From positions 79,514,187-79,578,186 of the forward strand of contig CM031607.1 in assembly GCA_018398815.1 (NCBI GenBank): 64,000 bases of DNA, given 5' to 3'. Numbering within the stretch: position 1 is the first letter of the stretch; each line of letters begins with the position of its first letter. This document shows positions 12,101 to 25,600 of this stretch, in pieces. Position numbers and translations under genes: made by a program. Below the pieces are notes generated by a model. That model did no database searches. It saw nothing but the letters and a program-made list of their open reading frames with translations, and was not told the DNA's origin. This DNA is from Conus ventricosus (taxonomy: Eukaryota > Mollusca > Gastropoda > Neogastropoda > Conidae).

Positions 12101-15100
12101 GGATCAGATTTCTTTGGCTCGAAAATCCTCCCTGCCCACCCAGTAGCAAATGGGTACCCGACTCAGTGAAGGGAAGGTTAAAGGCAGCATAAGGACTCTG
12201 ACTTTCTCATGCAGTGCCCAAGATATGGTGAACCTTTGACTGTTCAACGCCCGCCACAACAAATAGGCTATGGGAACTTTTTTAAGTTGTCTATAGCGTA
12301 CTAAAGACTACATAGTTTAATCTGGGTTTTTTGGTTTTGTTTTTTATAAAAGATCTCGCAGTTTCTTTAATGTTTCAGCTTTATCAAATTGTAAGTAGTT
12401 TATTTAAAGTTACTAGACCATAACTTATGTTCGTTCGTTTTTTGTAAAAGACTGCTCCTTTCCATTCTTTCTGGGGATCAATAATAATGTCATCTAGAAC
12501 AGCGTTAATCATGTCATGTAACAAGTTTTTTGTACCTGCTATATGGATATCTCTGATAATCACATATTTTATTAAGTCTTTCCTCTTCATTCCATCATAT
12601 AATCCACTTACGTTTAAAGAAAGAAGATTGAAAAGTTCCCCTAACAGTGTCAGAATCAGCCTAGTTTTAAACATGCATAACCATAATCCACTTTCACAAG
12701 GCTGTGAAGAAGGATAAGATCCTGTTAAGTGGTGTTAGGCAGACGTCATCATTTAGATCTGTGTTTCTTGTCCTCCCCCCATAGTTTAGCCTTGCGTTCC
12801 TGCGATAACGGTGTCCGTCTGCACAGAGGAAGCGCTGCCCGCTGGCAACTTTCCTCTTCTTCCCTCCCCCCTCTGCGTTGCTGTTGCGTGCATGTCTTCT
12901 TGCTGGGTGCGAGCCAGTAGGGCCCGGTGTGTTGTGTCCAGCACTTGGTGGAGTTGTGTCCTGTTCACCTTTGCTTTCCTGGTCTCCCCTGCATTTGCTG
13001 CTGCCCCTTTTCTCTGTCTCCTCTCAGAGTTTCACACTGTCCTCCGCTTGGTAATGTTGGCCGTTTGGGACAACGGGATTATTGCTGGGTTCCGACTGGG
13101 AATATGGAAATCGGGGAGGGAGGTAGGGGTAGCTGATCCGTCATCGTCTGTCTGTACATGATAGGGCAGGTGAGGTTGGCTTGTTGGTCGAAAATGACTT
13201 ACTGCGTTTTGCCTGCTTTGTGACTTGGTGTTAAACATACCGAGGACACCACAACATTGGTGCAATAGGTGCAGTATGATCTGCCAACAGACAGTACATT
13301 CTGTCTCTCCTTTCTACTTCCATCTCTTTGTGGTATAGTTTAGCTGTCCACCACGGAATGTTCACTCATCTGGGCAAAGGAACACTGGCAGTTGTAATGT
13401 AGACCAGAGCGCCTCCCTGTCTCCCAGCGCAAAAGCTTGCTCCTTTTGTTCCTGCCAGTTCCCGGTGGATGTAGTTTTTTTTATACCTGTGTCTGTCAGT
13501 GTGTTGGTGATGTCTGTGACTGGCCATTGTGGTCAGTGTCCATGTGGTGGTGATGTTCATGACTGACTGCTGTGGTCAGTGTCCATGTGTTTGTGATGTT
13601 GATGACTGACCATTGTGATCAGTGTCCATGTGTTGGTAATGTTGATGACTGACCATTGTGCATGTGGTCAGTGTCCGTGTGTTGGTAACATTGATGACTG
13701 GCCATTGTGGTCAGTGTCCATGCGTTGGTAATATTGATGACTGACCATTGTGGTCACTGCCTGTGTGTTGATGATGATTGTGACAGACCGGTGTGGTCAG
13801 TGGCAGTGTGTTGATGATGATTGTGACAGACCGGTGTGGTCAGTGGCAGTGTGCTGGTGATTTTGATGACTGACCATTGTGGTCACTGCCTGTGTGTTGA
13901 TGATGATTGTGACAGACCGGTGTGGTCACTGCCTGTGTGTTGATGATGATTGTGACAGACCGGTGTGGTCAGTGGCAGTGTGCTGGTGATTTTGATGACT
14001 GACCATTGTGGTGGTCACCTGCCTGCTCTGTGATGGTTCTGCACATCCAAGCATCCAAACAGACTCGCCTGTTTTAAGCGCATGTGTACGATCTACGCTA
14101 ATGCAGGGATCCCTTTTCTCCACCAGTGCGGGGATTTCAGAGATATGGGAAAATGAGAAACCTTACAGAAAGAACAAATCAAAAAAAAGGAAAAAAAAAG
14201 GGAAGAAAAGAAAATCAGGGGAGAAGCAAAAAAGGGGCATCGGCATTGACGAAGCACTGATGGTGTTTTGGGTATGCTAGCAGATTACCCTGACCTCAGA
14301 GAAGAGAGAATGTGAAGCTGCTGTTCTGTCTACCAGGTCGAAGACGAAAAAAATGTCGTGTTCTGATATTACGTGTCAGCAAAGCACAACAAAAGTAAAA
14401 GCCACTGACAAAAACTGAGAACAAATGGTCCTGGTCGTGTTTGGAAATAAAATTGGACTTAGAACCAGATTTTGTATCAGGATGCACGATTTTGAAAGCA
14501 AAAAAAAAAAAAAAAAAAAAAAATCCCCACGGGAAGAAGGGTAGGTGGGGCAGGAGAACACCACACTGGACCCCCAGAAATTTCAGCGATCTTTGCTTTT
14601 CCTTAGTGGGAGTCCTGCTAATGTCATGAGTCACCGTATGTGGAGTTAGCGGCACCCGGGCCATTGAATGTCCATGTTCATGTGGAATGTTCTGCGTCTG
14701 TCATTTGTTGTTGTCAGCCACATTTGATACAGGTTGAAAAAAATTTCAGGCATTTTGTTTGAAGCTTTTTCTGGAGGCATTGCAAATATCGGCCACAGGG
14801 TTGGTTGAAATCCTGAGCTTTAATGCTCAACAGTTCACAGATCACCACTGTGTGGTGCTGGAAAGTGGACTGGCCCACAACAGATGGACTGGTAGAGAGC
14901 AAACAATGGTAGACAGGCAGCTTGAACTTTTCGGGGACAGAAAAACTGGGTTCTTCCTGGCCATGGTGTGTGTGGACACTCAGAGACACATCTGAAGTCT
15001 CTACAGCCATCAGAATCTTCTAAACAGATGCTTTACATGTCATCATCCATTTTCCCATATTTTCACTTTTTTTTTCTTTCTGTTTTGTTTCTAGTGATTA

Positions 15101-16568
15101 AATGTCTTTTTCTTTTCCCAAAATATAATTTAGGTCGCTGAAGCATGGCCAAAGTCCTTTTGAGGCCATTAGTTACCAATTATCATGCAGGTATCATATC
15201 GTATTTTCTCTTGAACTGAGAAGATGAAAGTTTAGGAGATCAAAATTCTATGGGATATGGCTTTTAGCTGTAAAGGCGACTGGGTTTTATGTGATAAGTA
15301 CATAGCATGGGATCTTTTGTGAAAGTTCTCACCATAGGATATTTTGCAATGGTTACAAGCCAATGGTTATTTTCAATGTTTAGAGACCATGGGGTGTTTT
15401 GTAATCTATAAAGAACAAGAGGTATTTCATGGTGTTTAGAGACCATATGTTATTTCGTGATGTTCAGAGATTATTGGGCTTTTTATTATGTTCAGAGACA
15501 ACGAGTTATTATGTGATGTTAAGACACCATGAGGTACTTTGCGATGTTGACGGACTACAGGGTACTTTGTTATCTTTGAAGGCCATGGGGTATTTTATAA
15601 TATATAGAAGCAATGAGGTATTTTATGATGGTTAGAGACTATAGGGTTGTTTGTGATGTTGAGTGACCATGGAGTATTTTGTGATGTTTTGAGTCTTTTA
15701 GGTATTATTTTAGAGACCACAAGCTACCTTTTTTTTTATATTTGTAGAGACTTTAGGGTATGTTGTGATTTTTAGAGTCAATGGAGTATATTGTTATAGT
15801 TAACAGACCATGGAGTATGATGTGATGGTTACAGACCATTGGGTATTTTATAATGATTACAGACCATGGAGTATTTTGTGACAGTTAGAGACCCATAGCT
15901 GCCAGTCTTCCAGAATTTTTTAAAGGAATTTCTCAAATTTAGAAAATAATTCCCGAAATCTTGGAGTTTGTGGAAAGAAAAAAATAAACGATTCCGAATG
16001 TTGTTGAAAAATGTGGGAATTGGAGAGTCAGTTTTGAATAGGGATGACAAAGTATTGCGCAATAAACAGAGCTTACTCTAGAGCGCGGGATTGGTACAAT
16101 CCCCCAAAATCTGTTCCTTCCCGCAATTATCGAGTCTTAACGCGGGCAGACTCCCGCACAGTTGCAGGTCTGCCCGCCCTGTTCCTGATCGTTGCGGGCG
16201 CTCGTTGTCGTCTGCTTGAAAAACTGAAACTAGAACTGAGCAGGAGCGAACGATTTCTTGATATTTCATCAGCTGTTAGTGTAAATCAACCAATCGGTGG
16301 CGTTCATCTCCTCCTTCTCGATCACCGACGAGAGTTGCGAGAGTTTAAGACGCCATATTGGATATTTTCCAAAATGAAGCGTGCACCCACCCTATTTGAC
16401 TTCGACTTTCGTGGAAGAAAAGTGAAAAAAAAAAAAGATTCTGTGCCATGCGAGGGTGAGAAGATCATGAAGAAACCGCGACTGCATCCAAAAGCTCAGG
16501 GGAAGCGCCCGAAAAGAGTGCCAGTGCAAAGGAACACCGGTTTCAAGACGATTGGCTGAAGAAGTGGC

Positions 16569-16634
<66 letters not shown>

Positions 16635-19600
16635 GGGGGCCCCCCTTTTTCTTTGGGGGGGGGGGGTCCCCCCCCTTTTTTTTTTTGAAATGGGGGGGGG
16701 ACGCCCCCTTTTTGAAAAAACCCTAGATTAAGCTTAAAAGACCCAAATGTGTTATGGGATGTTGGAATTCTATTTGGGAAAATGTATTTATCTGAAACGG
16801 GCCTTTTGTCAACCGAAAAATAAGGGGGAAAGGAAGCTTTCCCCCCAAAAGCGGAAGAGCCCCTCCTCTGTACCCCCCTCCCCCCTTCACCCGGGTTCAA
16901 AATTTTAAAAAAGGGGCAGTTTTGAAACCATGGGGTATTTTTTGTGAGTTACAGCCCTTGGGGGATTTGTGTGGTTAAGACCTGGGGTTTTTGGGTGGGT
17001 TACGGGACCATGGGGTTTTTTGTGATGGTTTTACAGCCCTTTGGGGGTTTTTTTGGAGGGTTACGACCTTGGGTTTTTTGTGTGGTTACAGCCTTTGGGG
17101 GATTTTGTTGGTTACGCCTTGGTATTTTGTGATGGTTACAGACCTTGGGTTTTGTGATGGGGGAAACAGATGAGGGGCATTTTATTATAGCTACGGCCAG
17201 GGAAGATTTTTTGGATTTACAAAAATATGGGGTATTTTGGGGATGTATTAGGCATGGGTTTTGTGAGATTACGAATAGGGGGAATTTTTGTCAGGGTTGC
17301 AGATCATGTGATAATGTGAGGCTATAGAAGTATGTTTAGGGGTTTGGGGTTGTGCCCTGGGTATTTTACAATTTTACGATCATGGGTTTTTGGATGCTTC
17401 AGCCCACGGGGGTTTTTGGGTGTTGATTAAAAACTTTTGGTTTTTTATATAGTTAAGACCTTGGGGATTTTTTTTGGTTACAGACTATGAGTTTTTTGTG
17501 ATGGTCACAGGACGGGGTATTTTGTTTGTTTTTCCCGGGGACCTGGGATATTTGTGATGTTCGATCTTAAAAACAAGGAGTATTTTGTAAGATTACAGAG
17601 ATGGAGGGGGGTTTTTTTTGCAATAAGCCCATGGAGAATGTGGAATTACACAACGTGTAGTCTTTTGTGATGGAACAGCCATGAGTATTTTTTGTTGTTA
17701 AATCTGGGTTTTTTTGTAATAGTTCAGATCAGGGGTTTTTTTTGTGATAGTTACAGAAGGGGGTTTTTTTGTGTATTTAAAGATCAGGGGGTATTTTTGT
17801 GTAGTTCAGTCAGGGAGTTTTTTTGTGATAGTTAAGACAGGGGGGTTATTTTTGATATTTACAGCCAAAGGGGTTTTTTTGTGATACTTACAGACGGGGG
17901 GATTTTTGGATAGTTAAGACCATGGGGTATTTTGTGGGTTACAGATCAGGGGGTATTTTTGTGATATTTAGTTGGATTTTTTTGTAATGGCAAAATGTTT
18001 TATGAGGGATTTTATAAATGTTTGTTCAGATCTGGAGTATTTTCAAATGGTAAATTTTTAAATGAGGATTTTTTATTAATGTAGTCCAGGGGTTAGTTTA
18101 TGTATTAAAGACCATGGAGTATTGGAGGGGGGGGGGGGGGTTATTGTGTAGAATCACAGACAGTGGAGTTCAGTGATAGTTACAGATCAGGGGGTATTTT
18201 TGTGATATCACAGATCATGGAGTATTGCATATGACTAAAGTTTATGAGGTACTTTAAAAACGCATCCATTGAGTAGTTTACGATAGTTACAGTTCTTAAA
18301 GTTTTGGGGGTGGGGGGGGGGGGGGGTATTTTGTGGAATTAAGAAAGGAAATGTTCATTAAGTTACAGATCGGGGGATTTTGTAAAGGCATTGACCATAC
18401 GTAGATTGATATAGTTACAGTCATGGCTTGTTTGTGATGTACAAAGCATAGGATTTTATTGTGATCAATATCATGGATATTTTTTTCATGGTTCGACCAT
18501 GGGGTATTTTATTAGATGCACAGCCATGGGTTTTTTATTATGGTGCACAGCCAGGGGTATTTTTGATGTTTAAGACCTTAGGATGTTGTTGTGGAAAAAC
18601 GCTATCCCTTGGCAACGTGGAACGATGCGAAGCAACGCTTCGTTGTCCTATACCAATGAAGCGGTCTAGGACGGATCTGGTTGTGGTGGTTCGATGCCCC
18701 GGGATAAAAAATTGTTGCCGCTAACGTTACGGAGGTGGTGCTGACCACCCTAAGCCCCCTGGGAACCATTTCCCTTCAGGTGAGAGACACGGTGTCGGGG
18801 AAACAGGTCACCTGGTGCTGTCGTGGGCCCTGTTTATTTGTGTGGATTTCTTTGGTCTGTCTCCTTCGATTTTCATGATGATTTTGGAGGGACGAGAGAT
18901 AAAGACAGTGAATAAAACACACTCACGCACGCACGATCACAGCAGTGCGGGGGTGAAATTTTTCCCGTCTATGGGGGAAACCCCTCAAAATGTTTTCGTC
19001 TTGACGGAATTTCCCGTCAATTTAAAAAAAAAAAAAAAAAAAAAAAGATTTACGGTTCGATTTGTTTCGAAATTTTTTCCCATCTATAGGGAAAGTAATG
19101 TTTCTGTGTTTGGCATCTTAAGGCTAACATTGGGCGTCTGACTGAAACGAAGTTTGACGGTGCCCCAAAAATTAAGTATATGGCTTTTTTGAAAGGGGAA
19201 CCCAGTAGATGCGTCGGGGGCCCAAATTTAAAAAACAAATGGAGAACAATGGCTAAACGAAATGAGACGCGCAATGAATATGCAAGGGGTGCAAGAAAAA
19301 AATGGGGCCCGGCAGTGTTTCTGTTCGTTTGTTAAAAAAACGATCAGTTGGGAGCAAACGGAAAAAAAAATTCGAAGCCATGTGACCCCAAGTAGAAAAA
19401 ATAAAGGGGATTTAAAACTTTTTCTTTCTTTGCAAGTGGGGCCTAATTGTAAATTAAAAGTTGATTTGTGGGGGGGGGGGGGGGGGGGGGGTGGGGGTTT
19501 GGGGGGGGGACAAAGTATATTAGGCCTATAGTTGTTTCGGGGGTGGAAAATTTTCCAATTTTTTATTGTTTGGTTTTTTTTAAAAAGAGTTAAATTTTTT

Positions 19601-22600
19601 TTTTTTTTATATTTTTCTTTCGGGTGGGAGGGGGGGGGATTCTTGAATTTTATTATTGGAGGGGGGGGTTTTGTTGTCAGTTTATTTTGTTTGTGTTTTT
19701 TATTTTTTTTTTTTTAGTTCTTTTTTTAGGCCTAAAAAAAAACATGTTTGTTTTAAAAATTTTTTTTGGAAAAGAAAAGGTGGAAAAACAGAAAGACCTG
19801 AATCCTCCCCACACTTTCTTTTTTTTTTTTTAAATTTTCCCAAAATTCCCCCTCGGATATTTATCCCAAAACCCGCCAAAAAAAAAAAAAAAAGGCGCTC
19901 CTCCCCCTCTAGCCCATGGGGCGCTGCAGCCCACCTGGTAACATTGCAATCTGAGTCCACTGTCCCCCTCATGTTCAGTTGCTTTTTCGGCTCCCTTTCT
20001 CCAGTACCCCGGCTCGTTTAAAAACGAAAAGTGGTGCTCAGACATCAGGCGTTTTTCAACGCCCCACTTTTGATGAAAGACTTTTTTTTTTTTTTTCCTT
20101 TTTTTTTTTTTTCTTTTTTTTTTTTTTTCTTTACCCCTCATTGTTTGACAGGGCAAGAGAAAATTTATTTAAATTTTTGATGCTTAAAAAATCAAAAGAA
20201 CAAAAGACCCCTCCTGCTTTTGTTTGAACATGGGAAAAGAAGAAATGTGGATGACGCTTTGACTTTTTGGGACATTTTTAAAAAGATTGAAAGGGTGAAT
20301 TTTACTTAGTTATGGGGGCTTTTTGACGTGAGGCAAGAGAACTGACAAGTAAAAAGGCCCCTTTTTTCATCCATTTTTATTGTGGTGTGGGTTTCTAGGG
20401 GAAAGACAAAAAAGTGTGACAAATGTCAATTTGATTTTATGATTAAAAAAGGGTGATTTTTTGGACTTAAAAAAACAAATGGTGCCGGAGAAAAAAGCTA
20501 CCCTTTTGGGTTTCTCATTGGCTTCAAATGGTGAGCATGTATATCTTTTTACACAGTCTTGATTAAAAAGTAAATGACCCTTTTAAAAAAATTTGTGGGG
20601 GGAAATTTTGATTTTTGGAATGTTTTGTCAGTTCAGATTTGGGGGAAAAAATTTTTTTGAGTTTTTTATTTGGTTTATTTTTACACTTTTAGATTTTAAT
20701 TTCCAGTTGTACAAAAAGCCATGAATTTTTTTTTTTCATTTAATGAATTAATGGAACATAAATCTAAAAATCACAAAAGTGTTAAGTTAAGTTTTTTTCT
20801 GCAGAAAAAAGTACAATTAAATTTTTGGTGGGGAGCCAAAGAAATTGGCCCAAAAATTAAAAAACAAAATTCGGCCGGGGGCTTTGCCCCCCCGGCCCCC
20901 CCAACGGGTGTGCCCCCGACCCCCCCCCCGGGGCTGGGGGGGGGCCCCGGACCCCCGGCCCAATTTTAGTCAAAACAAGTTTTGTAGTTTTCAACCCCTG
21001 CAGGCTCCCTTGTAAAATGGGGCACACAGAGGTGTGTTGTTAGTTGGAAGCATGGCACTAAAGATGCATGTTTTGCACCACACGCACAGACAGACAGCAC
21101 AACACACACACACAACACACACAACCAAAAACCCCACACCACTTCACACACACACACCCCACCACCACAACACAACCCCCACACCAACACACTGTCCCCC
21201 ACCACACACACACACCAACCCCACAACACACAAACACACACACAAAAACAAACCCCGTTGAAAAGGACATAACATGGAAATTTGTGTTGAGTAGCAAACC
21301 AAAGGGTATTTTTTTGATGGTTGCAAAACAATGATTTTTTTTTTATGTGATCGTTACAGACCCTTTGGGGGTTTTTTTTAATGGAAAAAAGATCAGGGGT
21401 ATTTGTGATAAATTTCAGTTTAACACAACCCAAAACAAAACCCCCAACCAAAAAAAAAAGAAAAAGGGAAAAAGAGAAGCCAAAAAAAGTCTAACCAAAC
21501 AAATATGAGTAAATTAATAAAATAAGGGAGTCTTTAATTAAAATTGAAGAAAATTATTTTTAAAAAAAATTTTTACTGTAAATAATTAACATTTTCTTTG
21601 TTCCGTTATAAACCCTTTTTTTTTTTGGGGAGGGGGTTTGGGGTTTGGGGGGTTTTTTAGAATAAAAGGGCTTCTTTTTTGGTAATTGTAATAAAAGAGA
21701 TTCAAAAAAGTTGTTCCGCTGCCAAAATGTTTATAAGGGAAATTTTATTTTCCACCAAACTTTTTTTTGCCTGCGTTGTTGCCCCCGACATTGGCGCAAA
21801 CTGCATCTTGGCCACCGACGGCATGTCACGGTGAGCCCATGGACGTGAGCGGAATCTTTTTGGACAACGTGCGTCCCGGACAAACCCCCATGCTGGCCAT
21901 GGGGGAACGTGAGTTTGGGGGGACCCCCTTCTTCAAGTTTGTTGACCCCCCGGGTTCGAGGAGGTCAGTTTGGGTTTTCCCGATGGCCCGGGCTGTACTG
22001 ATCGATGGGTGCCCGAGAGCACATTGTGTCTTTTTTTTTTTTTTTTTACGTGAAAATCGGTGACACCGAGGGGTAAGCCTCTTTGTATACTTTTGCAGAA
22101 TGTTTACCCGGTATGGTTTTTAATAGAGCTTATTTTTTAAAGGTTGACTGTTTTGAAATGTGAATTTACTTCAATTGAAAAAGGGTGGTGTGCCAGTCTT
22201 CTTTTGTTCTTTTTAATAAGTCGCCTTGTGCAAATCAACCACCCGTGTGTTTAAATACAGAAGAAGATCATGTGTTGACTATTGTCGCATCTATCATCCA
22301 CTCCCCCTTTATTTTAAAAAAGCCCTCCCCTTTTGTCCCCCCCACCCCCCCTCCCCCCCTTTTTTTTTGTCCCTTTCCCGTCTTTATTGCAAAGTCCCCA
22401 CCCCCTTTGGGGGAAAACCCAAGGGGAAAGAAAACGGTTCATTTTCGTTCTGTTTTCATCGCCCCAGTGTCCAAGGGGGATATCAGTGGTTAATCAGCAG
22501 ACATTGTTTTCACCTTGGGGCTTTTTCAGGGACTCAGTCGAATTTTTTTTTTTGTTGTTGCTTTGAATATTTCCTCATTCAACTCAGCAAACATTCTTTT

Positions 22601-25600
22601 ACCCCTTTGGAACTTTTCCCCTTATCAATCCCCCGCCCGGTGTTTTTTCCTAGGGTATGTTTTACAGATCAGATCAACTAGGATACATGTGGCAGATCAG
22701 CTGAGCAGACATTGTTTAGGCCCTGGATATTTTGCAGCTTAACCCAGCAAACAAGTGTTTGGGATTTGGTTTTAGAACAAAACTAGGGTTTTGACCTACT
22801 GGTGAGAAACTTCAAAATTTACCTTGATTTTTGAAGTACAAGGCCACTCTAATGCTCACCAGAAAAACTTCCATTTTTTGAAGTGGGAAAGATGTCCGGT
22901 TAAATCGGTACGGGCAGCCAAGACCAGCCACCATGGCGCAGTAGTTAGTGTCACTTATTGCAGATTGAAAGGTGGTGGGTTTGATTCCCATCAGAGTCGT
23001 TCATTTCTGGCTCCAATCACTCCTACCAAGAGCTGAGTTTGGTAAGGGGTTACGTGGGAAGACTGGAATCACACAGCCGAGTTTCATCCACTGAATGGAT
23101 GCATATCGTAGGGTGTAGCTCAGACTTTCTGACAAACACTGTGCATATTTGTATCTCTCAGGTCTGGTTGATGCCATGATATAAATTGAAAGTAAGCTTG
23201 GGGTATAGCCCAGTCATGTAATCGCTGACCAGAACGAAACTCCATAGTATCATCTTTACAGGTGTGTTTACCCATTTGAATCACCTTATTTTGTGCACAT
23301 GTTTGGCGAAAATATAATGAGTACAATGAACTACAGAGAAAAATGTCAGGGAAGAAAAAAAAAAAAAATCAACAGACAAAAGTTCTTGTGATAATTGAAT
23401 TGATTTAATCATGGTAGTTGTTTGTGTACTTTGAACAAAGAGCGACAACTCTTCGTAGCTCTTGCATGCGGAATTGCCTTTGGCTGTGTCTGCTTTTTTC
23501 AAAACATGCTGATTTCAAAAACATGCTGATATATAGGAACAAGGCTGGCAACTACAGGCCCTGAAATATTGGAAAAAACTGGCGAGAGGAAATGAATTTG
23601 TTGTGAAGCATGTCAGTGAATGAGTTTGAGAGTAAATTTGTGTTAGAAGAATCTGTTTTTAACTGTAGCTGCCACAAGATAGAGTATCCCTCAACCCTGT
23701 GCTGTATGTGTGATGGCAGATGAAAATAACTCCCCCCCCCCCCCTCCCACCCTCCCTGTTCGCACCTTTTACAAAAATGTTGAAGTAGGGATTGCTAATG
23801 CAGTGAAACAGATGGGAATTTAGCGGTGAACTGAGAACAGGAATGAGCACGGCGGGAGAAATGCCATTGAAGTGGCATGGAATATGAAAGAGAGATTAAA
23901 AAACAGAGGTCTGGCAGCCAAGAGTGTTGGCTAGTTTGTACACAGCTTGACTTGCAATCATGTACAGTGTCTGTCATCTGCAAGTGTCGGTCCAACACAC
24001 ATAACCGCAAGGTGGTGCAGCTCTCTGTGCTCAAACATAGAGACAGTGGCGTGTTCTGGTATACAAACTTTAGGCGACAGGTTTGAATCCTGTGAAATTT
24101 GTATTACAGTTCGAAGTATCTTGCTTTTCGATTATATGGATCGCGTCTTAAAAATCAAGAGGCATGCTGCTTTTTGATGATACGGATTTTGTCTTAAAAA
24201 TGAAGAGGCGTGTTGAGTACTCCAGAGCAACTTACTGTGGACAAAGACAGTGTACCATAACACAAACAAACAAAAAACAAAAAAAGAAATGCAGATGAAA
24301 AACTACCACTGGAACCAGTGACAGATCTCAGTACTCAGTGAACCTACATTAGGGCTGAGGTCCGCGTTTAAGCATAGCATTTATGTTCAGGAACTTGATT
24401 TCCGTGCTTGTATATCAGTGATATCTGTTTCTATGGGAGCATGTAATTATTTGTATGTGAGCACATGATTTGCATGTGATATACATGGCTTGGATCGGTG
24501 GCTCTCCTGTGAAATTTGTGTGTGTAAATTTAAAAAGGGCCTCACATGACTCACTAGTGCGTCAGGGCATTGCACGCCTGTTTCTTGCAGTTCGGAGGTG
24601 GGAATTAGCCCCTCTCTTTGTCACTCAAGCAAATGGAACAGTTAAAAGTCAACAGATTGTGCCTGTCCACGCCACCATAGTTCATTCCGAGACATTAATG
24701 ATCACTTTTGATTGATTGAGAAGCAAAACAAGTGAAGTGACTCATCTCTAAGACTCCAGGAAGAGTATAGAAACGTCTCTTTACCTTTCTGCTGACGTTG
24801 GCTCTTAACATGCTGGGTTCATTGTACTGTGCGATCATCAGTAGAAAAATGCAGCTGATGGCAAGACAGAATTTGCAGAATCACAAACCAGTCAAAAAAG
24901 CTTGAACAAGATTTCTTGTAGCAAATCAAACATTAACACTTTTAGACATGAATGATGATATATCTTCCCTATCATACAGGCAATGTTCATACTCCCATTC
25001 TCTCTTTCTCTCTCTCTCTGTTTCTCACATACGCACGCACACATGCATGCACGCATGCACGCACGCACACAAAACACACACACACACACCACACACACAC
25101 ACACACACAAAACACACACACACACACACAACACACACAACACACTGATTCAAACAGTGACTCATTTTCATGTAAAGAAAACCCTCAGTGGATGCAGAGT
25201 GATGCGCGCACACACGCATGCACGCACACATGCAGCACGCACACATGCATTTTGATAGCCTATGTGCACAGAGTATCCATAATATGAAAAATGCAATCGG
25301 AGCAAATTCATGGTGCTTGCTGTTAGTGATTGGTTAAAATTGCATGAGAGCTCTGTGGTACTGACTCAAGTTCACTCTAAATTTAAGCTGCCAAGGGACA
25401 AATTGATTTAATGTTCATTGATGATTAAAAATAAAATCTGAAAGACTGGATACATATGTGTGTGTAGATGGAAATTTATGTGCATTATAGAGATCTGAAA
25501 TACTGTATACAAAAATATATCATAAACGGTCAGATACAGCCAAGACTGTATCAAAGTTGTTAAAAAAAAAAAACTATAACAAAAAATGGTTAATGTGTTT

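Larger units (their letters stand above)
8656..18655 (+). other. Very large afadin intron (about 10 kb), repeat-filled
   Basis: Contents in order: (GA)n at 9,064-9,128; unrecognised sequence at 9,130-10,140; T-rich and pyrimidine tracts at 10,140-10,640; a dead L1-like element on the reverse strand (10,750-12,674) interrupted by a SINE; unrecognised sequence at 12,700-13,480; a 43-bp minisatellite (13,490-14,015); poly(A) at about 14,502-14,522; a 28-bp minisatellite (15,240-15,900 and 16,920-18,580); and, between those two blocks, a hAT-like fragment plus a long poly(G). Confidence 0.7.

Noticed and set aside
12811..13161. Open frame of 116 codons taken as an exon
   Set aside because: Cys/Ser-rich without domain similarity; the reverse strand and another frame are also open; no afadin block expected here.
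14759..14995. Frame containing DHHCVVLES as the missing FHA exon
   Set aside because: Resemblance to the FHA HHC block is limited to a few residues, there are no good splice sites, and the FHA half with FFKFVDP brings its own matching N-C-I-L segment.
16044..16559. A 171-codon frame taken as one protein
   Set aside because: Only the part from about 16,373 resembles a known family; the upstream portion looks like 5' untranslated or intronic sequence, and the frame leaves the conserved motif by an indel.
15240..18580. CRISPR-like array of 28-bp repeats
   Set aside because: Units are contiguous with no spacers and lie in a eukaryotic intron; this is a minisatellite.
24030..24100. Another SINE from a GGTTTGAATCC motif
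   Set aside because: Only a B-box-like word; no A-box at the right distance and no shared body with the other SINEs.
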